DNA of 64,000 nt, from positions 610,014 to 674,013 of the forward strand of contig LNAC01000350.1 of NCBI GenBank assembly GCA_002007465.1, written 5' to 3'. Positions 44,491-53,070 of the stretch are shown here, one piece after another; position 1 is the first letter of the stretch, and each line of letters starts with the position of its first letter. The stretch is from Ailurus styani (lineage: Eukaryota > Chordata > Mammalia > Carnivora > Ailuridae). Made by a program: the position numbers and the translations under genes. The notes under the pieces were generated by a model. It was not told the origin of the DNA. It was given only the letters and a program-made list of their open reading frames with translations, and made no database searches.

Positions 44491-44680
44491 ATTCTGAAGG
44501 GGGATGTGTCTATGGAACAAACCTTCCCTCTGGAGGGAACATTGCCAGGGAGTCACCACCAGGTTCTCAACTCCTAGCAGTGCCCCTGTGTCTCCACCTG
44601 TCCAAGGACTCACTCTGATTAGAGCACTAAGTGCACTGGATTAAAACAATTTGTTCATTAAGGGAAGGGATGGAGCCTCA
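44491..44680 (+). repeat. Copy A of a local ~190-bp duplicated segment
   Basis: Contains GGGGGATGTGTCTATGGAAC, GAGGGAACATTGCCAGGGAG, CACCACCAGGTTCTCAACTC, GTGCACTGGATTAAAACAAT and TTTGTTCATTAAGGG. Copy B at 45995-46190 has the same blocks in the same order and orientation, about four-fifths identical by eye. Not a family I can name. Confidence 0.85.
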
Positions 44681-44684
44681 GTCG

Positions 44685-44740
44685 AGTACATTTCCAAATG
44701 CCACTGTAAGTGCTCAGTAAATGTTGGCTGAGTGAATGAA
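44685..44740 (+). mobile_element. LINE-2 or MIR 3' tail fragment
   Basis: CACTGTAAGTGCTCAGTAAA followed by TGTTGGCTGAGTGAATGAAC is the AGTAGGTGCTCAATAAATGTTG-type tail. Confidence 0.55.
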
Positions 44741-45437
44741 CTGGCAAAGCACAGGCAGCCCCCTGGCTCATGCCAATTCTTTGTCCACAACCAATTCCTC
44801 ATCTCAGACACTTCTGCTGTGATCTTGGGCCAGCCAAAACACTGACTGAGCAACCTGGGTCCTCGGTCGACCTAATGACAAAATCCTTTGACAAAGCCTC
44901 TGTTAACAATCCAAAACTAGCACCAACTTTAAAGAGTCAAGAGTGTTTTCTTTTTTAAGTGTCTCGTCATGACTAATGCTTATGAGATGGTAAAAGTCAT
45001 CTATGGTTTTCCATGGTAAACCATTTTCCTGGGCAAAGGCAGAAAAAGCCAACTTTGAGTGGTTGCATGGTCTGCACAGTCATATGCTTGTTAAGAGACG
45101 TTTTCCTTGTGGAGTGAGGCATGCCATAGAAGAGTGCCCATTTTGAAAAACATAGTCTGAAACTCCCTATAGGGAAGACAGAACAGTATAAATAGCACCC
45201 TGTCAGTGGTAGGTATTGGTTCTGTCATCAATGAACTTTTGATGAGGAACTACCATGTGCTAGATGCTATTCTAGGCACTAAGGATGAAGGCAGATGGGA
45301 GTGGTGTGGGAGTGCAGACGCATATAAAGAGGAATAAGGCATATGGCTGAGATGCTGGGCAGTTAGTTAACTCAGTAGGTCTCGGTTTTATCATTCACCT
45401 TTCAATGCAGAGATTAGCAAACTACAAACTGTGAAAC
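44741..45437. other. No gene; short CR1/L2-like piece at 45245-45300
   Basis: GGAACTACCATGTGCTAGAT, GCTATTCTAGGCACTAAGGA resembles the old CR1/L2 CTATGTGCCAGGCACT block. The remainder is unique. Confidence 0.4.
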
Positions 45438-45531
45438 CTTTCTGTCTCTTTTTCTTTTTCCTTCCTTCCTTCTTCCCTTCCCTCCCTTTCCCTTCCATTC
45501 CCTTCCCTTCTCTCCCCTTCCCTTCCCTTCC
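45438..45531. repeat. CT-rich low-complexity tract
   Basis: Almost pure pyrimidine over about 95 bases (CCTT, CCCTT mixtures), with no obvious attached SINE. Confidence 0.9.
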
Positions 45532-45994
45532 ACCTAGATCTTTACATCTTTATTTCTCTTTCCCCACCATTTAAAGAGGCAGCCTCACAAACATAATCAT
45601 GTGCCTGGTGTCATTAGTGCCAGATTAGCTGAGTGTCAAGAGCCACCCCTGCAATGCTGCCTGGTTGGCACAGTTCCAGAGGTGGTTCTTGGGTTCAAGG
45701 TGGACCTCTACTGTGTCTGTGACTCACGTCTCATCTGTATCACTACATTTTCTCTACCCACCTGAGTCTTTCTGATGACCCATTCTAAACATAGCTGCAG
45801 AAATCATGCTCATTCAGTCTCTTGAAATTTAGACTGATGCCCCAGGGTGATTTCAACAAAGACTACTGGTTGCTGTATCCAGTACCATCAAGGGCCTCAC
45901 ATGCTCCCTGTCTGGATGAAGAGTCTGAGGTCTTAGTGCCTGGAAGGGGAGCTGCACAAAGAAATGCTTCTTTCTTCCTTCCAGTATTTCTTGG
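45532..45994. other. No recognised element
   Basis: Unique spacer upstream of copy B. Confidence 0.45.
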
Positions 45995-46190
45995 ATATTG
46001 AATAGGGATGTGTCTACTGAACCAACCTTCCTTCTTGAGGGAACATTGCAAACGAATTACCACCAGGTTCTTAACTCTTAGCAGTACCCCTGTGTCTCCC
46101 TCCACCTTTCCAAGGACTCACTCTGATAAGAGCACTTAGTGCACTGGATTAAAATAAATTTGTTCATTGAGAGAACTAATGAGGCCTCAC
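45995..46190 (+). repeat. Copy B of a local ~190-bp duplicated segment
   Basis: Contains ATAGGGATGTGTCTACTGAA, GAGGGAACATTGCAAACGAA, TTACCACCAGGTTCTTAACT, AGTGCACTGGATTAAAATAA and TTTGTTCATTGAGAG. Aligns to 44491-44680 with scattered substitutions and a few small indels. Similarity stops abruptly at both ends. Confidence 0.85.
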
Positions 46191-46254
46191 TTGTCTCCAT
46201 ATTCTTATTTCTACTTCTGCCCATTTTAAATCTTTATTCCTCTCTTCTGCTATG

Positions 46255-46610
46255 TCACATCCAACTCTTTGCTGTTCCCCAAAGTATCACTCAGGTTCCT
46301 ACCTCTTTACTTTAGTTCCTGATACTTCCTTTCCCTAATATACCTTTTCTTCCCTTCTCTGCTCTGGTAATTCTCCCAGATTCAAGTTAGGTAGCATTGT
46401 CTTCAGGAAGTCTCTTTTGACCCTCCCCAGATTCCAGACAATCCTGCTCCTGGCTCAGTACTTATCTTCCCATTTGCTCCTCTGACTTCCTCACTAGACT
46501 GCATTCTGTCAGAGCTAAGAAGAGATGTTATCCATCTTTATATTACCAATATTGACTCAGGATCTGGCACATAGTAGATGCTAAATAAGTGTTAGATGAA
46601 TACATCTCCA
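46255..46610 (+). mobile_element. LINE-2 relic
   Basis: AGGAAGTCTCTTTTGACCCT, CCCCAGATTCCAGACAATCC, CTGCATTCTGTCAGAGCTAA, GATCTGGCACATAGTAGATG and CTAAATAAGTGTTAGATGAA are L2 3' blocks in order. Confidence 0.75.
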
Positions 46611-47281
46611 GTGGAACAACCTAAAGAAAGAGCAATAAACCAGCAATAGTAATAGAATAAATGAAGGGTCTAGACAAGTGAAGGAACACAATGCCCACAT
46701 CAGGCTTTTCTCATCTATATGTACATTGGTTATCTTTTAAGTAAAGAAAAATGGGAAAGACAAAGAGGGAGGAAAGAACAAAAGACAATGTATTCAATTT
46801 GCCAAGAGTGTTTATATAAGACTAGCTGTCAAAATATTGGGTGCTGTCTGGATAGAGCCAAACACAGTTCTATGTACCCAGTAGGAGCTCAACACATTTT
46901 TGTGAGATAGTTGATTAATTCCATAAACTTTCCAATTCTAGCCATATTCAATTAAACGCTGTATACTGTTCAAGTTCCTATATGTTTCCCTAAGATAAAG
47001 AGGAATTTATTTAAATAAAGTAACACATATATCTTTGTACTTTAGGACAAATTATAGTGCAAGGTGCTGGCCTAATTCAATGGGGAGTAACTGAAAAAAA
47101 ATACAAGAATCTTGATAGTATTCCTCCTTCCATTTAGATATAAGAAAAAAGGAAGGAAATTTAATGTCCTTTGTGCTAAAGAACCCAGTAAGTAAAAATT
47201 TGGAGGTGAATAATGTATTTAACTTTTCTAAGTACTCTTTAAACTCAGAATTGTCCACATTAAAAAAAAGAAAAGAAAAAT
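46611..47281. other. No gene; short L2-like tail near 46850-46915
   Basis: TCTATGTACCCAGTAGGAGC, TCAACACATTTTTGTGAG resembles a decayed L2 or MIR end. The remainder is unique AT-rich sequence. Confidence 0.4.
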
Positions 47282-47480
47282 GGGGGCACGTGGGTGCCTC
47301 AGTCCTTAAGCGTCTGCGTTTGGCTCAGGTCATGATCCCAGGGTCCTGGGATCCAGCCCCATATCTGGGCTCCCTGTTCCATGGGAGGCCTGCTTTTCCC
47401 TCTCCCTCTCCCCCTGCTTGTGTTCTCTCTCTCTTGCTATCTCTCTCCCTGTCAAATAAATAAATAAAATCTTTAAAAAA
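47282..47480 (+). mobile_element. SINEC SINE, older subtype
   Basis: GGGGGCACGTGGGTGCCTCA head, AGTCCTTAAGCGTCTGCGTT, GTTCCATGGGAGGCCTGCTT, (CCCTCT)n body and TGTCAAATAAATAAATAAAA tail. It lacks the CTACTTGTGATC block and is followed by a GA run. Confidence 0.92.
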
Positions 47481-48349
47481 AGAGAGAGAGAGAGAGGGAG
47501 GGGAGAGAGAAATAGCCAAAGAATACATAAATGGCAGAAAACTTATTTTTAAAATGTGAATTTCAGATCACTTAATATCAGAAAGTAGTTCACAGGTATG
47601 TTTCATAGTCAAATACTCTTTGCCTTAACATATGTTGTTAAGTCAAAAACAACACCAACATCTTAACATGGTGTTTTGTCATCAATTTTATTTATTTTGT
47701 GGTTCTATTTTTCTTCCCTGGGTTGATTTGGTAAAATATTATTGAAGAAAAGAGTGTAAGCCTCATCTTTCCTTGAACAATAAAGGATTATTTTTTAATA
47801 GAATGAAAAATGTTTATTTTGGTAGAAACAATAGATTTGTTGTTTCTCAAGCATTTTAAATCTTTTCCATTTTTGTGTAGTCGAGCATATATTAGTCACA
47901 TTGACAATTAACTATCGTTTTCTTTTCAAGGCTTGCAAAAAAAAAAAAAAAAGAAAAAATTGAAATCCTTGAAAGTAATTTTCCCTGATTTCTGTCACTT
48001 TCATGTAAATGACTGCTGGATAGTAAACATCCAGAAACCTTGACTTTAATCCAAATAGCAACTTGACTAGGGAATGGCTAACATTATTGAATTTGACAAA
48101 CAAGTAGTGTAGATAGATAAGGAAAAGCTATGAGAAATTTATGGGTAAAGCTGGTATTTAATGAGAAAAAGGAATGTCCTACTATCTCAAAGAGAATAAG
48201 TGATAAAAAGGAGAGCAGTGTGCCTGAATTAGGATTCTGAATTCCAGACAGACATAGACTTTCTCAGCCTCAGAAAGGTATTTATCTATCTCTGGATAGA
48301 ACTATAAAATAGCAGATATTATGTCTAGTTTAAAGCAAAACAACACAAA
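47481..48349. other. No recognised element; poly-A run
   Basis: AT-rich unique sequence with a pure A run at about 47937-47953. Confidence 0.45.
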
Positions 48350-48545
48350 CTTCCCAGCGATAATATTAACTGTTTTATATGTGTTTTCTCCAGTCCTTGC
48401 AAAAACTAGCCAAAGTAATATCATGATCCTACTTTAGCAAACTTGGGTCCAAGTTCACACTGTTCTTAGGAGGCGGAACTGGGATTTGAACACAGATCCC
48501 TTTGGCTCCTAAAGTACATGCGCTTTCCAGTATAGCACACCAGCT
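48350..48545 (-). mobile_element. MIR SINE
   Basis: GGATTTGAACACAGATCCCT, TTTGGCTCCTAAAGTACATG and CGCTTTCCAGTATAGCACAC give the reverse-complement tRNA-derived head; the core is degraded. Confidence 0.75.
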
Positions 48546-48604
48546 TCCTCTTCTGTTATCATCAAGCCATCCCCTTCCTCCTGAGCTGCTCTTCCATAGG
48601 ACAC

Positions 48605-48950
48605 CTGTCCTGGGCTAGGTTCTAACCCTTAACTCACTGTCAGATTTCCCAGAAGGCTTTTGATTTCTTGCTAAAATGATATGGAACAGGGGCGCCTGGG
48701 TGGCTCAGTGGGTTAAATCCTCTGCCTTAGGCTCAGGTCATGATCTCAGGGTCCTGGGATGGAGCCCCGCATCATGCGCTCTGCTCAGCAGGGAGCCTGC
48801 TTCCTCCTCTCTCTGCCTGCCTCTCTGCCTACTTGTAATCTCTCTCTCTCTGTCAAGTAATAAAAATAAAATCTTAAAAAAATAAATAAATAAAACGATA
48901 TGGAACAGAAAAACATGTTGGTACACACTAGCCCCCTATACCTGCTTTAT
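48605..48950 (+). mobile_element. MLT1-like MaLR LTR, left part (split)
   Basis: GGTTCTAACCCTTAACTCAC, TGTCAGATTTCCCAGAAGGC and TTTGATTTCTTGCTAAAATG resemble the U3 side of an old MaLR LTR. The SINE at 48690-48891 interrupts it. It continues after the two L1 insertions at 51086-51350, where the match is clearer. Confidence 0.5.
48690..48891 (+). mobile_element. Young SINEC SINE
   Basis: GGCGCCTGGGTGGCTCAGTG head, GATGGAGCCCCGCATCATGC, GCCTGCTTCCTCCTCTCTCT, CTACTTGTAATCTCTCTC and A-rich tail. Target duplication AAAA[T/C]GATATGGAACAG (48673-48689, 48892-48908), 16 of 17 matching. Confidence 0.95.
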
Positions 48951-49749
48951 TTTTTTTTTAAGTTTTTATTTTAACTCCAGTATAATTAACATACAGTGTT
49001 ATATTAGCTTCAGGTGTACAACATAGTGATTCAACACGCCCATACAACACCCGGTGCTCATCACAGCAAGAGCACTCCTTAATCCCCTCATCCATTTAAT
49101 CCAACCCCCTGCCCACCTCCCTTTGGTGACCATCAATTTGTTCTCTACAATTAAGAGTCTGTTTCTTGGTTTATCTCTCTTTTATTTTACCTTTGCTCAT
49201 TTGTTTTGTTTCTTAAATTCCACACATGAGTGCAATCATATGGTATTTGTCTTTCTCTGACTTATTTCACTTAGCATTATACTCTCTAGCTCTATCCACA
49301 TCATTGCAAATGACAAGATTTCATTCTTTTTTATGACTAAATAATACACACACACACATATATACATATATGCATGTATATATACATATATACACACACA
49401 CTACATCTTCTTTATCCATTCATCTATCGATGGATACTTGGACTGGTTCCATACCTTGGCTGTTGTAAATAACGCTGTTATAAACATCGAGTGAATGTAT
49501 CTCTTTGAATTAGTGTTTTTGTATTCCTTGGATAAATAACCAGTAGTGTGATTGCTAGATTGTAGGGTGGTTCTATTTTTAACTTTCTGAGACCCTCCAT
49601 TCGGTCTTCTACTCTACAGTGGCTACACCAGTTTGCATTCCCACCAATGGTGCACTAAGAGTTCCATTTTCTCCACATTCTTGCTGATATCTATTGTTTC
49701 TTGTGTGTTGATTTTAGCCATTCTGACAGGTGGGAGATGATATTTCATT
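48951..49749 (-). mobile_element. L1 insertion 1 (older of two at one site)
   Basis: T-rich start, then the reverse-complement L1 3' UTR (GTATAATTAACATACAGTGT, ATTAGCTTCAGGTGTACAAC) and the ORF2 end (TCCACATCATTGCAAATGAC; TACACCAGTTTGCATTCCCA; ATTCTGACAGGTGGGAGATG). A CA/TA microsatellite expansion sits at 49348-49401. Target duplication CCCTA[T/C]ACCTGCTTTAT at 48934-48950 and 49750-49766. The ORF2 remnant is broken by stops. Confidence 0.93.
49348..49401. repeat. Mixed (CA)n/(TA)n tract inside L1
   Basis: ACACACACACATATATACAT through TATATACACACACAC lies where L1 copies have a variable TGTGGTATATATACACAATGG segment; expanded here. Confidence 0.85.
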
Positions 49750-49761
49750 CCCTACACCTGC

Positions 49762-49804
<43 letters not shown>

Positions 49805-50495
49805 NNNNNNNNNNNNNNNNNNNNNNNNNNNNNNNNNNNNNNNNNNNNNNNNNNNNNNNNNNNNNNNNNNNNNNNNNNNNNNNNNNNNNNNNNNNNNNNN
49901 NNNNNNNNNNNNNNNNNNNNNNNNNNNNNNNNNNNNNNNNNNNNNNNNNNNNNNNNNNNNNNNNNNNNNNNNNNNNNNNNNNNNNNNNNNNNNNNNNNNN
50001 NNNNNNNNNNNNNNNNNNNNNNNNNNNNNNNNNNNNNNNNNNNNNNNNNNNNNNNNNNNNNNNNNNNNNNNNNNNNNNNNNNNNNNNNNNNNNNNNNNNN
50101 NNNNNNNNNNNNNNNNNNNNNNNNNNNNNNNNNNNNNNNNNNNNNNNNNNNNNNNNNNNNNNNNNNNNNNNNNNNNNNNNNNNNNNNNNNNNNNNNNNNN
50201 NNNNNNNNNNNNNNNNNNNNNNNNNNNNNNNNNNNNNNNNNNNNNNNNNNNNNNNNNNNNNNNNNNNNNNNNNNNNNNNNNNNNNNNNNNNNNNNNNNNN
50301 NNNNNNNNNNNNNNNNNNNNNNNNNNNNNNNNNNNNNNNNNNNNNNNNNNNNNNNNNNNNNNNNNNNNNNNNNNNNNNNNNNNNNNNNNNNNNNNNNNNN
50401 NNNNNNNNNNNNNNNNNNNNNNNNNNNNNNNNNNNNNNNNNNNNNNNNNNNNNNNNNNNNNNNNNNNNNNNNNNNNNNNNNNNNNNNNNNNNNNN
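49805..50495. other. Assembly gap, 691 N
   Basis: Unknown bases covering the 3' UTR and the end of ORF2 of the younger L1. The true length is not known from the sequence. Reading frames crossing it are meaningless. Confidence 1.
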
Positions 50496-51085
50496 CTGCC
50501 CATTTCTTGACTGGGTTATTTGTTTTATGGGTGTTGAGTTTGAGAAGCTCTTTATAGATTTTGGATACTAGCCCTTTATCTGATATGTCATTTGCAAATA
50601 TCTTCTCCCATTCTGTCAGTTGTCTTTTGGTTTTGTTGACTGTTTCCTTTGCTGTGCAAAAGCTTTTAATCTTGATGAAGTCCCAATAGTTCATTTTTGC
50701 CCTTGCTTCCCTTGCCTTTGGTGAGGTTCCTAGGAAGAAGTTGCTGCGGTTGAGGTCGAAGAGGTTGCTGCCTGTGTTCTCCTCGAGGATTTTGATGGAT
50801 TCCTTTCTCACATTGAGGTCTTTTATCCATTTTGAGTCTATTTTTGTGTGTGGTGTAAGGAAATGATCCAGTTTCATTTTTCTGCATGTGGCTGACCAGT
50901 TTTCCCAACACCATTTGTTGAAGAGACTGTCTTTTTCCCACTGGACATTCTTTCCTGCTTTGTCGAAGATTAGTTGACCATAGAGTTGAGGGTCCATTTT
51001 TGGGCTCTCTATTCTGTTCCACTGATCTATGTGTCTGTTTTTGTGCCAGTGCCATACTGTCTTGATGATGACAGCTTTGTAATAG
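50496..51085 (-). pseudogene. L1 ORF2 C-terminal fragment, frame intact
   Basis: About 196 codons read without a stop on the minus strand, from a YKAVIIKT segment through [26 protein letters not shown] and [14 protein letters not shown] to NNPVKKWA. This is the region downstream of the L1 reverse-transcriptase domain, before the C-terminal cysteine-rich part. In a full element this protein supplies endonuclease and reverse transcriptase. Here both catalytic domains are absent because of 5' truncation, so the fragment cannot retrotranspose. The uninterrupted frame indicates a recent insertion compared with the L1 at 48951. The codons upstream of about 51085 belong to target DNA, not L1. Confidence 0.93.
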
Positions 51086-51350
51086 CCCACACCTGCTTTA
51101 AATGAAGAAATGATGCCTGGGGCTATTGCAGTCATTTTGTGGTCATGTAGCTACAAACATGAGAAGGACAGACCAATATGCTGAAAATGATGAAGGGGAG
51201 AAAATGAACCTGGGTCTTCAACAACCTGTCAAATAGCAGACCCCTTGTCTTCTTCAAGACTTCTTGTTTTATGTGAAAAACAAGCTCCTATTTTATTAAA
51301 TAACTATTGCTGAGTTTTGGTTACTTTCAGCTGAAAATTTTCCTACCTGA
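51086..51350 (+). mobile_element. MLT1-like MaLR LTR, right part
   Basis: GATGCCTGGGGCTATTGCAG, TCATTTTGTGGTCATG, AACCTGGGTCTTCAACAACC, GACTTCTTGTTTTATGTGAA and GAGTTTTGGTTACTTTCAGC match the 3' half of older MLT1 LTRs. It continues the left part at 48605-48950, displaced by about 2.1 kb of L1. Confidence 0.75.
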
Positions 51351-51714
51351 AACATTGGTGTTGACTGAAAGCTAATAATTAAATATTAGGTAACTAATGA
51401 TGTACTGAGTAGGTGAGGAAGAACATGGTTTCTCTTCTTTCCCATTTCCTATTCCTTATCCTGACATCATCTTGACAAAAGACAAATCTGATAGTCCCCG
51501 AAGGCTTTTCTCCACCACTTTTCAGAAGCATAAGAAAGGGCTGGCTCCCTCTGTCCAAGATAGTAGAGGTCAGCACCAGAGACTCCCCTTTTCTAACAAA
51601 GCTATTTCTCACCCCGGAGAGGAAATTTCATCATTAAATTTCATCATTAAATAGTAGTGGTGGGGTGAGGATGTTTGAAAACTGCTCTCACGTGTGGAAT
51701 TTACAAGCTTCTTT
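51351..51714. other. No recognised element
   Basis: Unique sequence between the MaLR relic and the solo LTR, with a small direct repeat AATTTCATCATTAA at 51624-51651. Confidence 0.5.
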
Positions 51715-51756
51715 GGATCCGTTGGCCTGAGGGGTCCAGGTAACTGAGGAAGCCAC

Positions 51757-51781
51757 AAGATGGCGGCCAACCCGCCATCTT
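51757..51781. promoter_or_regulatory. Palindrome of two opposed YY1-like sites in the LTR U3
   Basis: AAGATGGCGG, a 5-base spacer CCAAC, then CCGCCATCTT: a perfect 10-bp inverted repeat. Each arm matches the YY1 recognition core (AAGATGGCGGC) on its own strand. YY1 can activate or silence retroviral LTRs; which applies here is unknown. Confidence 0.85.
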
Positions 51782-51782
51782 A

Positions 51783-51797
51783 CCGCCCCGCCCCGGG
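51783..51797 (+). promoter_or_regulatory. GC box (Sp1-like) cluster
   Basis: CCGCCCCGCCCCGGG follows the YY1 palindrome directly, two overlapping GC-box cores about 150 bp upstream of the TATA-like element. Confidence 0.6.
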
Positions 51798-51940
51798 ACC
51801 TTCTTGGGGGACCTACCACCCTCATCAGCTTCCACATCTGGAAAGACCGCCAAAACCAGAACTTAGGTGGGAAACCGAAGGCTAAACTCCACCCAATCTC
51901 CTACCAATTGTGGTCATGTTCCCCCGTTCTGTCCAAGCCC

Positions 51941-51948
51941 CATAAAAA
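51941..51948 (+). promoter_or_regulatory. TATA-like element of the LTR
   Basis: CATAAAAA lies in a C-rich context (GTCCAAGCCCCATAAAAACC). A transcription start would be expected roughly 25-30 bases downstream, around 51970. Confidence 0.6.
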
Positions 51949-52026
51949 CCCGTGTGCATCCTCTCCGGGCTCGACTTCCTCAACTTCCTTCTCTCAGAGT
52001 CACGGAACCTCGCTGAGGGCACCTCA

Positions 52027-52032
52027 ATTAAA
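52027..52032 (+). terminator. Poly(A) signal of the LTR (ATTAAA variant)
   Basis: ATTAAA in CACCTCAATTAAAGCTCCCC, followed by the GT-rich CGTCTGGTGTCTC. With the TATA element at 51941 this implies an R region of about 75 nt. Confidence 0.6.
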
Positions 52033-52111
52033 GCTCCCCTTGTGCCTATTCGTCTGGTGTCTCACTTAATCAGCCGTTACTGGGAGGGCTACTGGGAAAC
52101 CTTACAGGATC

Positions 52112-52562
52112 CATATTTAAAGAACTATTGGAGTGTGCTTGCCTTGAAATATTCATGATGGACAATACGGGGATCTTACAACCAGAGCACTATATGATAC
52201 CTATAACTAAATTCAGATAATGATTTATTTAACATTTCTTTCAAAATATTTGTTTAGTGTAATGTACCATGCCAGTTGGTATTACAGGTATAAAGTTATT
52301 TCATATGGATGGTTCTGCCTCTCAAGGAACTTACACAGCATAGACATGATACAAAGTAGAAAGTGGTAAGAATTAAGGTAAGAAATTTTGGTTAAAATTT
52401 TGGTTAAAATCTTCTCATAAAGCATAAAGTTGGGATTAGGAAAATTTAGAAGGAGAGATGACACGACCTTGGAGGAGTTGGATTTAGAAATCTAGAGATA
52501 AGGGGGACAGCATTATTCTCAATATACTCAAGCTAGAAGGGTTCACAGAGATTGGTAAATCC
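52112..52562. other. No recognised element
   Basis: AT-rich unique sequence downstream of the solo LTR. Confidence 0.5.
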
Positions 52563-52706
52563 TGTGCTTCTTAAATTTTAATGTACATTCACAAGTCATG
52601 TTACAATGCAGATTGTGATTCAGGAGGTCCCAGTGGGGCCTAGGAGTCTGAACTTCTAACAAGCTCCTGCGGTATGTGGGCCGCACCCTGAGTAGCAAGG
52701 GTCCAG
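52563..52706. mobile_element. MER5A-like hAT relic
   Basis: TGTGCTTCTTAAATTTTAAT, AGGAGTCTGAACTTCTAACA and AGCTCCTGCGGTATGTGGG follow MER5A order in a degraded state. Confidence 0.65.
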
Positions 52707-52824
52707 TTCATGTGCCTTAGAATAGAGGAGAATCCTGAAACCCAGATCAGGAAGGGACTTGTCCATGACACACAGCTGATTAGTATTGACAGCAGCTCTC
52801 TATTTCACACTGCCGCAGCTCAGC

Positions 52825-53070
52825 AAGTAGTCAAGAGATCATGGGCTTTGGAGTCAGACTGATCTAGGTTCAGCGTTGGCCCTGCTGTTTACTAGTTGCA
52901 AAGCCTTGGGCAGGCTATTTATCCTTTCTGTGCTCCAGTTTTCCCATTTGTAGAATACTGATAAATAATCCCTACCTTGTAGAAGAGTTGTGATAAGTCA
53001 GTGATATGAGTGGTGAGGAAAAAATGCACAATAGTGTCTGGAACACAGTAAGTGATCAAAATACATAATA
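52825..53070 (+). mobile_element. MIR SINE, near full length
   Basis: CATGGGCTTTGGAGTCAGAC, TGATCTAGGTTCAGCG, AGCCTTGGGCAGGCTATTTA, CAGTTTTCCCATTTGTAGAA and TAGTGTCTGGAACACAGTAA with the GTGATCAAAATACAT end. Best-preserved MIR in the window. Confidence 0.93.

Larger units (their letters stand above)
49767..51085 (-). mobile_element. L1 insertion 2 (younger), containing a gap
   Basis: Begins with a (TTA)n tail-like run (49767-49804), then 691 unknown bases, then reverse-complement ORF2 up to the 5' truncation near 51085. The target copy CCCACACCTGCTTTA follows at 51086-51100 and matches the copy at 49750-49766, so this L1 inserted into the right-hand target duplication of insertion 1. Confidence 0.93.
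51720..52106 (+). mobile_element. Solo LTR of an endogenous retrovirus
   Basis: 387 bp flanked by the exact 5-mer GGATC (51715-51719, 52107-52111). It ends in ...CCTTACA and begins CGTTGGCCTGAGGGGTCC, a TG...CA element whose first base appears mutated. U3 holds a YY1-like palindrome and GC boxes; a TATA-like CATAAAAA lies at 51941-51948; an ATTAAA poly(A) signal at 52027-52032 is followed by a GT-rich stretch, then a U5 of about 60 bp. No gag, pol, env or primer-binding site adjoins it, as expected after LTR-LTR recombination. High CpG content suggests relative youth. Class I (gamma-like) is my best guess; the family is not identified. Confidence 0.82.

Noticed and set aside
49701..51135. Apparent long reading frames of 246-473 residues
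   Set aside because: Most of their length is the run of unknown bases; only the L1 ORF2 part at 50496-51085 is real.
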